Below, piece after piece: positions 26,506 to 37,437 of a stretch of 64,000 bases of DNA. The stretch comes from Desulfosarcinaceae bacterium (GTDB lineage Bacteria; Desulfobacterota; Desulfobacteria; Desulfobacterales; Desulfosarcinaceae): NCBI GenBank assembly GCA_030066015.1, contig JASJCL010000003.1, positions 1 to 64,000 on the forward strand, read 5' to 3'. Every line of letters starts with the position of its first letter. The stretch's first letter is position 1. The notes beneath the pieces are model-generated. The model had not been told where the DNA came from and ran no database searches. It was given only the letters and a program-made list of their open reading frames with translations. The position numbers and the translations under genes were made by a program.

Positions 26506-29500
26506 TCAACTGGCCCGCTGCAGGTCCACGGACACCACTTTGGAGACGCCCTTGGTTTCCATGGTGATGCCGAACAGCATGTCCGCGAACTCCATGCTGT
26601 TTTTATTGTGGGTGATCATGATGATCTGGGTTTTTTTGCCGATGAGTTTGAGGAGGTCGTTGAAGCGCTGCACATTGGCATCATCCAGGGGCGCATCGAT
26701 TTCGTCCAGGAGACAAAAGCTGGTCGGGCGCAGTAGAAAAATGGAGAAGATGAAGGCGATGGCCGAGAGCGCCTTCTCGCCGCCCGACATCAGGCTCATG
26801 CGGGTGAGCTTTTTCCCGGCGGGATGCACCATATACTCCACCCCGCTCTCCAGCAGGTCGTTGGGGTCGGTCAGCGCCAGCCAGGCGCGGCCACCCGTGA
26901 AGAGTTTGGGGAAGACCTCCTTGAGTTTTTCATTCACAGCCTCGAAAGTGGCCATGAACTTCTCCTGGGTAATTTTGTTGATTCGCTGGATGACCTTGTG
27001 AAGATCGGCGATGGCCTGCTCAAGATCTTCGCGCTGTTCCGAAAGAAAGTCGAAGCGTTCTTTCAGGTGCTTGAACTCCTCGATGGCGCCGAGGTTGACG
27101 TCGCCGATGCGGGCCAGACGGTTGCGATAATCCGCCAAGGTCTCCGCCATCTCTTCGGGCGACTGGTCCTTATCGGCATCCGTCGCCACCGCACGGCCCC
27201 GCAGTACGGCGATGCTGCAGTGGTAGCGCTCCTGGCTGCGGTTCTCCACGCTCTCGCGTTTGATCTGTTTTTCGGAAAGCTCAAGCTCCACCACCCGCAG
27301 CTGCTGGAGGTTTTGTTCGCGCTCGTCGCGGATCTCGGAGATCTTGCGATCGCTGCTTTGCAGACGCTGGTCGATCTCGGCGTAATGGTTCTCGTCGTCT
27401 TCGAGGCGGTCTTGGAGGGCGCGGATTTGCTGGATTAATTCGGCCAGCAGGCGTTCATATTCGCCGATTTGGCGCTGCTGATGCGCCCGCTTCTCACGCT
27501 TCTGCCCAATCTCCCGTGCGGTCTGCTCACGACGCTGAACACCGTCCAACTGAAAGGATTGCAGCCGTTTCAAGGTGGCGGTGCTGTTCTCCAGCTCGGC
27601 CGTGCTTTGGGTGAGCTTGAGCTGCAGGTCCACGACAAGTGCGTTGTGGGCTTCCAATTGGGCCGATAGCTCGCTGGCGCGCCGGGCGGAGCTTTCCATC
27701 GCCTGTTTGGCGGCCGTCACTTCTGCTTCGATACCGGCCAAGGCACGATGATACTTCTCCATTTCGGCGTCGATATCGCTCTCTTCGCCCAGAAGCTGCT
27801 CCTGCTCCAGGCGGGTGATCTCCAAGTGGCGGCAGGCCTGCTTGTGGTTCTCGCCCGCCCGGTAAAGGGACTTCTCCGCCTCCGTGGCCGCTTCGGTTGC
27901 GTGGTTCTTGCGTTCGATGGTCTGCTGGAGTTCGATTTCGCAATCCCGCACGGCCGCTTCAAAGGCCGCTTGATCGGTATGGGCCCTGGCCACTTGGTTG
28001 TCGAATTCGGCGCAAAGCGCTTCCAGATCGCGCAGCTCCTGTTTTTTCGTCAGGATACCGGCCATGTTCTCGGTACTGCCCCCAATGAGAATGCCGCTGG
28101 GGGCGATCATGTCGCCGTCGCGGGTGACGATGGCCTGGTAAGCCCCCTTCCCCTTGGCCGCCAGCGCCTGGGCCGTTGTCAGATCGTCGGCCACCACCAC
28201 ATGACCCAGGAGGATTTCCGCAATCTTCTCGAAACCGGGGTGTACCCGGACATGATCCAGCAGGCGGGCCGGTTTGGGGGCGGTCGCCTCGGCGCATAGC
28301 GGCAGCGGGGTGAGATCTGTCACCGGGATGAAGCCGCTTCGGCCGGCACGATGCTCCTGCAGGTAGGTCAGGCCAGCCGCGCCAACCCGGGTGTTTTTGA
28401 CGGCGATGTACTGCAGCGCCTCTCCCAGCGCGGCCTCAACGGCGGTGGTGTACGCCGGCGTTGGCTCCAGGCCGTCGGCCACCAAGCCCAAGATCCCCTC
28501 CCGCAAATGGGTCGGGACATCCGCCGCCGGCAGCTGATCCGTCTGTCCACCGGCCGGTTGATCCTCGGCTTGGCGCAATTGTAGGATGGCGCGCGCGCCA
28601 CCTCTGTACCACTCCAGGCTTTCGGCCATCTTTTTGAGGGCCGTCAGACGGGATCGCGCTTTGGTGCGGTCATACTCCAGCTGTTGGGTTTTCTTGACCT
28701 GGGCGCCCAGTCGACGCGCCTCCACGTCGAGTTTGGTCCGACACGCCTGAATGCGTTCTTCAAGCGCGACGATGTCGGTGCGGATCTCCTCCAACTCGGC
28801 GGTGCGTGCGGCAACATCTTCTTCCGCCAGGCGTACTTTTTGGGCCGCCAGGGCCTCCTCCTCGTCGATTCGCTTGAGACGTCGACGCAGGTTCTCGCGA
28901 TTGCTGGTGGCAGTCTGGTAAATGTTTCGGTAGCGCGCCTCGTCGGCCACCAACTGCATCACCTCTGCCTTGCCCTTCTCCTGGATACTGCTTTGGGCTT
29001 CCAGTTCGCTGCGCAAGGCCTTGGATCCGGTCCGTTCCTGGTCGATACGTTCTCGCAGGCTGAGGATCCGGGTTCTCAGCTCAGCGGTGCGGGTCTCGAC
29101 CTGGGTGATCTCCCCCTGGATCTGGGCCTCCTTGGACCCCAGCTCCTGGTGGGCCTTTTCCAGTTCGTGGATCTCCTCCCCCAAGCGATCCACCTCGGTG
29201 CGGGCATGGCGCAGCTCGCTTTCGGTGCGGTCCAATTGGCGCTGGACTTCGTGCTGACGGGTTTTCTGTTGGGCGATCTCTTGGTTTTTCTGCCAGCGTC
29301 TGAGCTTGATCTCCTCGACGGCGGCGTCGATCTTGTTGAGACGCGTGGTATGGGCGAGGTCGGTATCCCTGAGGGCTTTGAGCAGCGCCCGGGCCTTTTC
29401 AATGTCGCCGGTCAGGCGGTCGAATTGGTGGAGCAGCAGCTGGGTGTCGAGTCTGGCGATCTGCTTCTGGAGCGCCTTGAAGCGTTCCGCCTTGTTGGCT

Positions 29501-30132
29501 TGGCGTTTGAGACCCCCCATCTGGCGTTGGACCTCGCTGACGATGTCGCTCACGCGCAGCAGGTTTTGGTTGGTGGCCTTGATCTTGCGGAGGGTTTCGA
29601 CCTTGCGGGCCTTGTAGCGGGTAACACCGGCGGCTTCCTCCAGAAAGTGCCGCCGTTCGTCGGGCCCGGCATCGGTGATGGCGCCGATGTTGCCTTGCTG
29701 GATGACGGAGTAGGTGCGGGCCCCCATGCCACTGCCCATGAAGATATTGTGAATATCCTTGAGCCGGCAGGGTTGCTTGTTGATCAGGTATCCGGTCTCT
29801 CCTGAGCGAAAGAGGCGCCGGGTGATCATAATTTCGCTATAATCGCGAAACGCCTCCGGTGCGTGGCCGTTGTCGTTGGCCAGCGTGACGGATACCTCGG
29901 CCAGGTTGGTGGGTGCCCGGCCGTTGCTGCCGGAGAAGATGATGTCCTCTTTGTCCTTTCCGCGCAGCTGTTTGATGCTCTGCTCCCCCATGACCCAGCG
30001 CAGGGCATCGACGATGTTGCTCTTGCCGCAGCCGTTGGGGCCCACCACAGCGGAGATCCCCTCGGGAAAGCTGATGATGGCTTTCTCAGGAAAGGATTTG
30101 AATCCGACCAACTCCAGCTTTTTAAGTTTCAT
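26506..30132 (-). CDS. smc: Chromosome segregation protein SMC
   Basis: ATG 30132 (MKLKKLELVGFKSFPEKA) has AAGGAG at eight bases; a GTG at 30141 is an alternative. The 1208-residue protein has an N-terminal Walker A VVGPNGCGKSNIVDALRWVMG, a coiled coil (about 170-500), a hinge (about 515-660, GILGLVADGLEPTPAYTTAVEAAL) and a second coil. The C-terminal head follows, with signature LMSGGEKALSAIAFIF and Walker B SFCLLDEIDAPLDDAN. It forms the condensin core with ScpAB, which are not in the window. The length is normal. Confidence 0.97.
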   Translation of the reverse strand: MKLKKLELVGFKSFPEKAIISFPEGISAVVGPNGCGKSNIVDALRWVMGEQSIKQLRGKDKEDIIFSGSNGRAPTNLAEVSVTLANDNGHAPEAFRDYSEIMITRRLFRSGETGYLINKQPCRLKDIHNIFMGSGMGARTYSVIQQGNIGAITDAGPDERRHFLEEAAGVTRYKARKVETLRKIKATNQNLLRVSDIVSEVQRQMGGLKRQANKAERFKALQKQIARLDTQLLLHQFDRLTGDIEKARALLKALRDTDLAHTTRLNKIDAAVEEIKLRRWQKNQEIAQQKTRQHEVQRQLDRTESELRHARTEVDRLGEEIHELEKAHQELGSKEAQIQGEITQVETRTAELRTRILSLRERIDQERTGSKALRSELEAQSSIQEKGKAEVMQLVADEARYRNIYQTATSNRENLRRRLKRIDEEEALAAQKVRLAEEDVAARTAELEEIRTDIVALEERIQACRTKLDVEARRLGAQVKKTQQLEYDRTKARSRLTALKKMAESLEWYRGGARAILQLRQAEDQPAGGQTDQLPAADVPTHLREGILGLVADGLEPTPAYTTAVEAALGEALQYIAVKNTRVGAAGLTYLQEHRAGRSGFIPVTDLTPLPLCAEATAPKPARLLDHVRVHPGFEKIAEILLGHVVVADDLTTAQALAAKGKGAYQAIVTRDGDMIAPSGILIGGSTENMAGILTKKQELRDLEALCAEFDNQVARAHTDQAAFEAAVRDCEIELQQTIERKNHATEAATEAEKSLYRAGENHKQACRHLEITRLEQEQLLGEESDIDAEMEKYHRALAGIEAEVTAAKQAMESSARRASELSAQLEAHNALVVDLQLKLTQSTAELENSTATLKRLQSFQLDGVQRREQTAREIGQKREKRAHQQRQIGEYERLLAELIQQIRALQDRLEDDENHYAEIDQRLQSSDRKISEIRDEREQNLQQLRVVELELSEKQIKRESVENRSQERYHCSIAVLRGRAVATDADKDQSPEEMAETLADYRNRLARIGDVNLGAIEEFKHLKERFDFLSEQREDLEQAIADLHKVIQRINKITQEKFMATFEAVNEKLKEVFPKLFTGGRAWLALTDPNDLLESGVEYMVHPAGKKLTRMSLMSGGEKALSAIAFIFSIFLLRPTSFCLLDEIDAPLDDANVQRFNDLLKLIGKKTQIIMITHNKNSMEFADMLFGITMETKGVSKVVSVDLQRAS

Positions 30133-30141
30133 GCTGCCCAC

Positions 30142-30641
30142 TCCTTAGTATCGGTTGGCGGCGAGAAACCATTGGGTGATACGGATGCCCTGACACAGGG
30201 GATGATGGTGGCGGGACTGGCGGCGCGTGAATCGGAGCGCGGAACCATTGAATCGGATGAATACGGGCTGGCGATGGTTGGCATACCGCCGCACCGAGCG
30301 GCGGGTGGATTCACGATCGACAATGTTTGGTGCTACCCTTGAATAGGGGGGTTATTGGTGGCCAAGTGGGTTTTCTCACGTCGCCACCTTCATACCAGGC
30401 GTCCTGGGGTTTGTAAAGGAAAAACACAACAGAGGGTGCTCGTCAATGTCGGTTTCCACAACATATGGTGGGCCTCCTCCATTTGGCCCGGTCGACGGAG
30501 CCTGTCGCCCATCCATCCGTGCCGGCGCACTTAACGGGGGCGTTTGGGATGCGGCGCCGCGCGTATCAGCGGCGGGGTGACGCTCAGAGCGATTGCGACC
30601 CGGCGGCACGCCTGGCCACTGAACCCCGCCGCCGACGTGGG
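30142..30641. other. 500-base intergenic region upstream of smc
   Basis: No convincing gene is found on either strand; open frames here lack ribosome sites and family features. It contains a minus-strand promoter candidate at 30389-30417 that could drive smc-ftsY with a leader of about 250 bases. Confidence 0.45.
30389..30417 (-). promoter_or_regulatory. Candidate sigma-70 promoter of smc
   Basis: On the minus strand TTTACA (30412-30417) and TATGAA (30389-30394) are 17 bases apart. No closer good match to smc was seen. Confidence 0.4.
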
Positions 30642-31369
<728 letters not shown>

Positions 31370-31373
<4 letters not shown>

Positions 31374-32380
31374 TGGATTGCCATCCTCTTCTCTAAGTAC
31401 TGGACAAACATGGACAAGGTAAAGGTGAGCACCAGATACAGGATGGCGCACACAAACCAGAACTCGTACGGCTGCAGGCTGGTGGTGATCCCCTCACGGG
31501 TGGCTTTGGTCAACTCGCGAACGGCGATCATTCCCAGGAGCGAGGAGTCCTTGATGAGGCTGATAAATTGGCCGGCCAGCGGGGGGAGAATGCGCCGCAT
31601 GGCTTGGGGCAGAATGATGTAGCGCAGGCTCTGGGGACCCGACATGCCCAGCGAGCGGGCCGCTTCGATCTGACCGCGGTGGATGCTCTGAATACCGGCC
31701 CGGACGATCTCGGTCACATAGGCCCCGGTGAAGGTCGCCAGGGCCGCCACGCCGTACCAGATGGCATCGATCTCGCGCAGGCCGTATTTCAGCAGCAGGT
31801 TGTTGATCAAGGTGGCCAGCACGAAATACCAGATGAAGATCTGGACCAGGAGCGGGGAGCCGCGAATGATCTCCACATAGGTGATGGCGGACCATTTCAG
31901 GGCCGGGTTGGTGGAGATGCGGGCGACACCGCCGATGAGGCCGATCAAGATGCCGAAGATGATCGAATAGAGGCTGACCTTGAGGGTGACCCACATCCCC
32001 TGGGCCAGAATGCCCGGCCGCCACTCCTTGAAGGCGCCGAGGGTGTCGCCGGCATAGATGGTGTCGCCTTCGTCCACCCAGACGTCGGCGCCCGGGATCT
32101 CATACGGGTTGGCGGTGCCGTCATCTCCCTGAACCACGACAGTGGCATCCTCGCCGCTTTTGGTGACGGTCGCAACCGAACCGGCATGGTCGCTGATAAT
32201 GGGTACCTGCTCCAGATTGACGAAATAGCTGGGCATACGGTACCAGCGCCATACGTAATCGATCTTGATGGTAGCGACGTAGAGGGCGCCGATGATCAGG
32301 GTGAAGACCAGGAAGAAGACGCCTACCCAGGTGTAGTAATTGAGCGGACTGCGGTTGCGATCTAATCCGGAAGCTTGCAT
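31370..32380 (-). CDS. Polar amino-acid ABC transporter permease with an extra periplasmic insert
   Basis: The 336-residue protein is longer than the usual 220-250 residue HisM/GlnP permease. TM1 (about 17-40) is followed by an insert of about 85 residues, then the standard permease core from about residue 125 ([40 protein letters not shown]). The core has the coupling EAA loop [29 protein letters not shown] and the final helices. The insert contains [16 protein letters not shown] and [16 protein letters not shown], which resembles a biotinyl/lipoyl-like beta half-motif. It belongs to the three-gene operon with the binding protein and ATPase. Confidence 0.92.
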
Positions 32381-32461
32381 CGGTACTCTTTTTTAGGGGG
32401 GATCGGGGGCGGGCACCGACCATGAAGGCGGCGGTCGGCAGGTCGCCGTTGCACAGTGAAG

Positions 32462-32494
32462 GGCCGGCACGGCGGAACGCCCGCCATGCCGGCC
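32462..32494 (-). other. Intercistronic stem-loop between binding protein and permease genes
   Basis: GGCCGGCATGGCGG and CCGCCGTGCCGGCC pair over 14 bp (one G-U) with a 5-base loop. There is no T tail, so it is more likely an mRNA-stability element that protects the upstream binding-protein message than a full terminator. Confidence 0.7.
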
Positions 32495-32525
32495 ACGATC
32501 TGCTGATTCGATCAGACCGCCGATT

Positions 32526-33353
32526 TTACTCGATCTCTTTGATCCAGTCGGTGCTCGTGATCCAGCGGTTGTAGATCACGTCGTACCGGCCGTCGTTCTT
32601 GATCTGGCGCAGGAAGTTGTTGAGCCAGTTCAGGAAGTCCGGATCGCCCTTGCGCACGGCCCAGGCCAGCGGCTCGTAGGTGAACGGCTTGTCCAGGAAG
32701 ATCAATTTGCCCTCTCCCTGCTGGGCCATGAAGGTGGCGCAGAAGGGCAGATCGTAGACAGTGGCGTCGGCTTTGCCGTTGAGAACCTCTAGGGCCGCTT
32801 CCGTCTCCACCTCAAAGCTTTTGTACTTGGCTTTCGGGATCAGCCGCTTAATGGCCTGCTCTCCGGTTGTGCCCAGTTTGGAGGTGAGGGTGAAGCTGGG
32901 GTCGTTGAGGTCTTTGTAGGAGGTGACCTTGCCTTCGTGCTTCTTGTTCAGAAGGATGGTCTGTCCGACGATGATGTAGGGATCCGCGAAGTTGATCTGC
33001 AGATTGCGCTCCTGGGTGACGGTCATGCCGCTGGCGATGATGTCGAACTTCTTGGTGATCAGGGCGGGGATGATACCATCCCAGGCGGTATTCACGGGCA
33101 CCCATTTGACGCCCATGGCCTTGGCCATCTCTTTGGTCATGTCGATGTCAAATCCGATGAAGCGACCTTTCTTGTCGGCCATCTCGAATGGCAGGTAACC
33201 GGCTTCAAACCCCACCCGCAGCTCACCGCGCTTGCGAATCTCCTCCAGGGTGGACTTTTTGGCAAGCTCGATATCGTCTGCCATGGCGGTTGCGGAAACA
33301 CCAAATATCACTGCGAACACGAGGGCAACTGCCAATACGAAACCTTTTTTCAT
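32526..33353 (-). CDS. Polar amino-acid ABC transporter substrate-binding protein
   Basis: ATG 33353 has AGGAGG seven bases upstream. The 275-residue protein begins with a signal peptide (KKGFVLAVALVFAVIFGVSATAMA), then is a family 3 periplasmic solute-binding protein: LEEIRKRGELRVGFEAGYLPFEM, GRFIGFDIDMTKEMAKAMG, PALITKKFDIIASGMTVTQER, DATVYDLPFC and FLRQIKNDGRYDVIYNRWI. It captures a polar amino acid in the periplasm and delivers it to the permease. The ligand is not determined. It is the first gene of the operon. Confidence 0.95.
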   Translation of the reverse strand: MKKGFVLAVALVFAVIFGVSATAMADDIELAKKSTLEEIRKRGELRVGFEAGYLPFEMADKKGRFIGFDIDMTKEMAKAMGVKWVPVNTAWDGIIPALITKKFDIIASGMTVTQERNLQINFADPYIIVGQTILLNKKHEGKVTSYKDLNDPSFTLTSKLGTTGEQAIKRLIPKAKYKSFEVETEAALEVLNGKADATVYDLPFCATFMAQQGEGKLIFLDKPFTYEPLAWAVRKGDPDFLNWLNNFLRQIKNDGRYDVIYNRWITSTDWIKEIE

Positions 33354-33974
33354 CTCCACTCCTCCTAAATTGTGATTTAGTGCGTCGACAACAGGCGGCC
33401 GGCAATGGCACTCGGGCCGCTTCTTCCAGTGACCTTCCGCAGCCGGAAGCGGCCGGGTAGGTGGGAACAGGTGCCTGAATTTATAGGCCCATCAGCAATT
33501 TTCCTACCTTAATTGCCGCCTAAAGTAAAGTCGTGATTCGGTCGTCATCACAGAAATAATTGAATCATATGATGATTGTGGGTTGTGCCATTGACGTGTC
33601 GGCATGGGACCGGTGCGCGACCACCTGCAAACGCCCCTGGTTGCTCGCGGTAAAGACGGTGTTACCGACCGCCGACCTGCCGGCAGGCCTTGCTGAAGAT
33701 CACCGGCGGGTTCGTCGGCACTGCCCTGCAGGTGAAGATGGGGTCGGCCACCCGCCCTTGGTGCCTCTGCCAAGCCAAGAACAGCTTATGGATCAGGAGG
33801 GGGCGAGCTTGCGCCCATGTCGCTGTTTGAATACGCTTGACACATGAACGATGGGATAGGTAAACCTGCTCAAACCCTATGAAACCGATCCTCGGCAGTC
33901 GCCGATTGCGGCCATGCCGCAATCCGTCAGGCTGAAAGGCCGGGCGGACACCCTTCCATCGAGGAGTGAGACCG
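33354..33974. other. 620-base divergent intergenic region
   Basis: This region lies between the transporter operon and the divergent pfp gene. No gene with a ribosome site or family features is seen. Noted are an AT-rich block (33480-33580) with a minus-strand TATAAA, a perfect ATCATATGAT palindrome near 33564, and a plus-strand TTGACA at 33837-33842 without a good -10. Promoters for both directions should lie here but cannot be fixed. Confidence 0.45.
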
Positions 33975-36080
33975 ATGCAAAATACCCCCCACCTCCCTCT
34001 TGAGGAACTGCTGGCCGATCCCGACGTACAGGCGGTGATCAGCAACACCAATGCCGAGCTGATCGAACGGCGGAGTTACCAGCCGCCGGCCTGCTCAGCC
34101 TTCGAGGGAAGGGGCACTGAGCTGGTCGCCGACTCCAGCTACACCTTTGAGATCGACCGAGAGGCCCGCCGGCAACTGTCCAACATCATCGACAATCCGG
34201 TCCAGGAGGTTCGGCCCACCGAGGCGCCCTCCGACAATTTTCTCCGCCCGCGGCGGATCGGCATCGTCTTCTCCGGCGGACCGGCCCCCGGCGGCCATAA
34301 TGTCATCGCCGGCCTCTACGACGCAGCCATGAAGGCCAACCCCCAGAACGAGGTGGTGGGCTTCCTCGTGGGCCCCGACGGCATCATCCAGGGGGACAGC
34401 ATCTCCATCACGGCAAAACGGGTCGATCGTTACCGCAACTTAGGCGGGTTCACGATGCTCAAGACCGGGCGGACCAAGATCGACACGCCCAAAAAGATGG
34501 CGCTGTCACGGCAGACTTTGCTGGAGATGCAGCTGGATGCGCTGGTGGTGGTGGGCGGCGACGACTCCAACACCAATGCGGCTTTTCTGGCGCAGGAGTT
34601 GTACGATTCCGGAATCCAGGTGATCGGCGTACCCAAGACCATCGACGGCGACATCCAGGTTCGCGATGCCGCCGGGCATGTCCTCTGCGCCATGTCTTTC
34701 GGATTTCATACGGCGGCGCGGGCCTTCTCGCAGGAGATCTCCAACCTGTGCACCGATAGCAGCTCCGACATCAAATATTGGCACATCTGCAAGGTGATGG
34801 GGCGCGTCGCCAGCCATCTGGCCCTCGAGGTGGCGCTCCAGACCCACGCCAATCTTTGCCTCGTCGGTGAGGATCTCGCCGATTACGTGGACATTCGGCG
34901 CCTGAAGAGGGCCGACGCCGAAGGCACCATCGACTATACGGCTTACGGCATGACCCTTCGGCATGTCTCACGGGTGATTTGCGACGCCATCATCGCCCGC
35001 GCGGCCGTAGGAAAAAACTATGGGGTAATGGTGCTGCCCGAGGGGTTGCTGGAGTTCATCAACGAGATTCAGGTCTTCATCATCAAACTCAACACCATCA
35101 TCGCCCAATACAACAACACCCACGACCTCGATTTTCACGCCGCCTTCCCCCGGCTGCAGGATAAGCTCGAGTATTTGCGGCGCCTGGTTCGCGGGATTCG
35201 CAAGGACCTCTCCTACGGCGTCTGGAACGATCGCGACGATGAGCTCTTCAACGACATGCCCTCGTTTTTCCAGGAGGGCCTTCTCACGGAGCGCGACAGC
35301 CACGGGAATTTCCAGTTCAGCCAAGTGCCCACCGAAGAGGTGCTGCTGGGCATGGTGCGGGATTACCTTGGGATCTTGCGGGAGAAGGGGCGCTACAAGG
35401 TGGGGGTCCATCGACGCTTCGTGCGCAAGACCCTCAAGCGCGGCGGACTGGATCCTGACCTCTACGGTCCGGCCGTGTTCCAGAACTACGGCAACGCAGA
35501 GTATCTGCTGACCCACGACACCATCATTTCGCTGAAAACCCTGCGTCAAGCCCTGGAGCGCGCCGGCGTGCTCACCACCAAGGCCGACATTCCTGCAGCG
35601 GTGGAAAAGTGCTACCTGGCCACAGTGCCCAAATTCAAGACCCAGACCCATTTCTACGGGTATGACGGGCGCGGTGCGGATCCCACGCGCTTTGATTGCA
35701 TGTATGGCTACAATCTCGGCCTGACCGTTTTCAGCCTCATCGCCAATGGCGCCACCGGTCAGATGGCGGCCATCCGCAACTTGGAGCACGACTTCAAGCA
35801 GTGGACTCCCATCGGCATCCCCATCGCCCCCCTCATGCACCTGGAGGAGCGCAAGGGACGGCTGGCCCTTGTGATTGAAAAGGCGCTTGTGGACGTGAAG
35901 GCCCCCGCCTTCCGCATTGCGGCCGCCTATCGCGACAAGTGGCTGGCGGCTACGGCCAACAATGACCAGTACCGCCGTCCGGGACCGATCCGTTTCACCG
36001 GCAAGAGCGAGGAGGATCGCCCCATCACCCTGCGACTCAACTCCATCGGGCATGTGCTCGCCAACGGCGATCCTGAGTGA
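33975..36080 (+). CDS. pfp: Diphosphate-dependent 6-phosphofructokinase (long form)
   Basis: ATG 33975 follows GGAGTGAG (701 residues). The PFK core has GIVFSGGPAPGGHNVIAGLYD (about 90-112), VVVGGDDSNTNAAFLAQ with the second Asp of GGDD that marks PPi rather than ATP use (about 192), IGVPKTIDGDI (about 218), and FGFHTAARAFS. It reversibly phosphorylates fructose-6-phosphate with pyrophosphate. At about 700 residues it is longer than the usual 550-residue long-type PPi-PFK; the extra C-terminal part is continuous with the family. A reversible PPi enzyme fits an anaerobe saving ATP. Confidence 0.92.
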   Translation: MQNTPHLPLEELLADPDVQAVISNTNAELIERRSYQPPACSAFEGRGTELVADSSYTFEIDREARRQLSNIIDNPVQEVRPTEAPSDNFLRPRRIGIVFSGGPAPGGHNVIAGLYDAAMKANPQNEVVGFLVGPDGIIQGDSISITAKRVDRYRNLGGFTMLKTGRTKIDTPKKMALSRQTLLEMQLDALVVVGGDDSNTNAAFLAQELYDSGIQVIGVPKTIDGDIQVRDAAGHVLCAMSFGFHTAARAFSQEISNLCTDSSSDIKYWHICKVMGRVASHLALEVALQTHANLCLVGEDLADYVDIRRLKRADAEGTIDYTAYGMTLRHVSRVICDAIIARAAVGKNYGVMVLPEGLLEFINEIQVFIIKLNTIIAQYNNTHDLDFHAAFPRLQDKLEYLRRLVRGIRKDLSYGVWNDRDDELFNDMPSFFQEGLLTERDSHGNFQFSQVPTEEVLLGMVRDYLGILREKGRYKVGVHRRFVRKTLKRGGLDPDLYGPAVFQNYGNAEYLLTHDTIISLKTLRQALERAGVLTTKADIPAAVEKCYLATVPKFKTQTHFYGYDGRGADPTRFDCMYGYNLGLTVFSLIANGATGQMAAIRNLEHDFKQWTPIGIPIAPLMHLEERKGRLALVIEKALVDVKAPAFRIAAAYRDKWLAATANNDQYRRPGPIRFTGKSEEDRPITLRLNSIGHVLANGDPE

Positions 36081-36147
36081 CGGCCGGGGGAAGGCTGTGG
36101 TGGAGATTCAACATCGACACCGGCGTTACGGTGCGGATGAGGTGCAG

Positions 36148-36510
36148 ATGCCTATTCCCAATCACCGCAAGAGAGTGCCTGTGCGAATCGATCGGCGCGA
36201 ACATCCCCGTTTGGATTTTCGCTGCGCCGTCCTCATCAAGGGTTTGCCCGGGGTCAAGCACCTGGCGGATATCAGCATGGGCGGGGTTTTTATCGACCTG
36301 GAACCGGGCCATAACTTCCAGATCGACCAGGAGCTGTGGTTGAATCTACGGCTGCCCACGGAAACCCAGGCGACCAAGGTCAAGGCCCGGATCTCGTATC
36401 TCGATCAGATGGGTATCGGCTGCATGTTTGTTGAATTGCGGCAGGAGGAGCGGCGGCAGATCCAGCGCTGTTTTGATACCTTTAAGGACACCCTGCCCAT
36501 CGACGAGTGA
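36148..36510 (+). CDS. PilZ domain protein
   Basis: ATG 36148 follows GATGAGGTG (120 residues); the frame is open further upstream but without support. The single PilZ domain carries the cyclic-di-GMP-binding RxxxR within RREHPRLDF (about 21-26) and the DxSxxG motif ADISMGGVFID (about 46-56). It is a probable c-di-GMP receptor of the stand-alone type. It lies 67 bases after pfp on the same strand and may be co-transcribed. Confidence 0.88.
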   Translation: MPIPNHRKRVPVRIDRREHPRLDFRCAVLIKGLPGVKHLADISMGGVFIDLEPGHNFQIDQELWLNLRLPTETQATKVKARISYLDQMGIGCMFVELRQEERRQIQRCFDTFKDTLPIDE

Positions 36511-36560
36511 ATCTATTGGCGACTGGCGTTGCGCTCTCTGACAGAGGTCCGCCCGACCGC

Positions 36561-37166
36561 TTAATCGATGCGGGAAACCACCTCAATACCCTCTTTTTCC
36601 AGCGCGTCGGCAATGGTCCCGGTGTCGCCGGCGCTGAGACGGAAGTAGTAGGTCTTCTGACGGCTCTGACGGGCCGTCATGCCCACGTTGATGATTTCAC
36701 CGCCTGCCTCTTCAATGATATTGACCGCTTGGCGAAAGCCGCGACTGCCATCTCCCACCACCGCATCGATGCGCGAACTGCTTGACAAGATGCCCATCAT
36801 ATCGATGAAGGCCCGCAGGATATCGCTTTCGGTGAGAATGCCCACCAGGATCCCGTCGCTGACCACCGGCAGCCCGCTAATCTTGCGCTCATAAATCAAG
36901 CGGGCGGCCTGTTCGACGTCGGTTTCCGGCGAAACGGTCACTGGCTCCCGGACCATCAGGTCGCGCAATTCCAGATCCGCCACCATGGAGGGCAGCAATC
37001 CCCGTTTCAAGTCGGCCAGGGTGAGAAAGCCGCGCAGGCGCCCGCTGTCTCCGACCACGGGCAGGTGCCGGATGGTGTTGCTCTTCATCTTTTCGAGGGC
37101 CTCTTGGATGGTGGCCTCCGGCGTAATGGTGATGGGCGCCGCAATCATCAAGTCCTGGACCCGCAT
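36561..37166 (-). CDS. CBS-pair protein with C-terminal ACT-like domain (AcuB-like)
   Basis: The 201-residue protein has two tandem CBS motifs (MRVQDLMIAAPITITPEATIQEAL, about 1-60; LRDLMVREPVTVSPETDVEQAARLI, about 67-125) and a C-terminal domain (about 135-201) with FRQAVNIIEEAGGEIINVGMT that looks ACT-like. CBS pairs bind adenine nucleotides, so it is probably a cytosolic ligand sensor. The partner is unknown. It converges on the PilZ gene. Confidence 0.85.
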   Translation of the reverse strand: MRVQDLMIAAPITITPEATIQEALEKMKSNTIRHLPVVGDSGRLRGFLTLADLKRGLLPSMVADLELRDLMVREPVTVSPETDVEQAARLIYERKISGLPVVSDGILVGILTESDILRAFIDMMGILSSSSRIDAVVGDGSRGFRQAVNIIEEAGGEIINVGMTARQSRQKTYYFRLSAGDTGTIADALEKEGIEVVSRID

Positions 37167-37437
37167 GGCTGACTCCTTTCATCATAGAATCCGGCGCGCA
37201 CTCATCTTCGCTGCGGCCTGTTAACACGCTGGCGGTGGGTGGCGGCCCGGCACTGAATGTCGGCGCGCGACGTACGATAGGGACGGATGCAAATGGCTTG
37301 ACCAGGAGGGAAACAGCCGGGCTAACTTAAGTATACGCGTACCTTTCGGCCTTCAGCAAGGGGGAATTGTTGCGTCGCGCCAAGGTGCGTGTGGTTGGCC
37401 ACACCTGATTGACCAGCGCATTGGCCGATAGGGTGCG

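Noticed and set aside
33504-33847. Short overlapping frames in the divergent region before pfp
   Set aside because: They lack ribosome sites and recognisable domains, and frames on both strands overlap each other.
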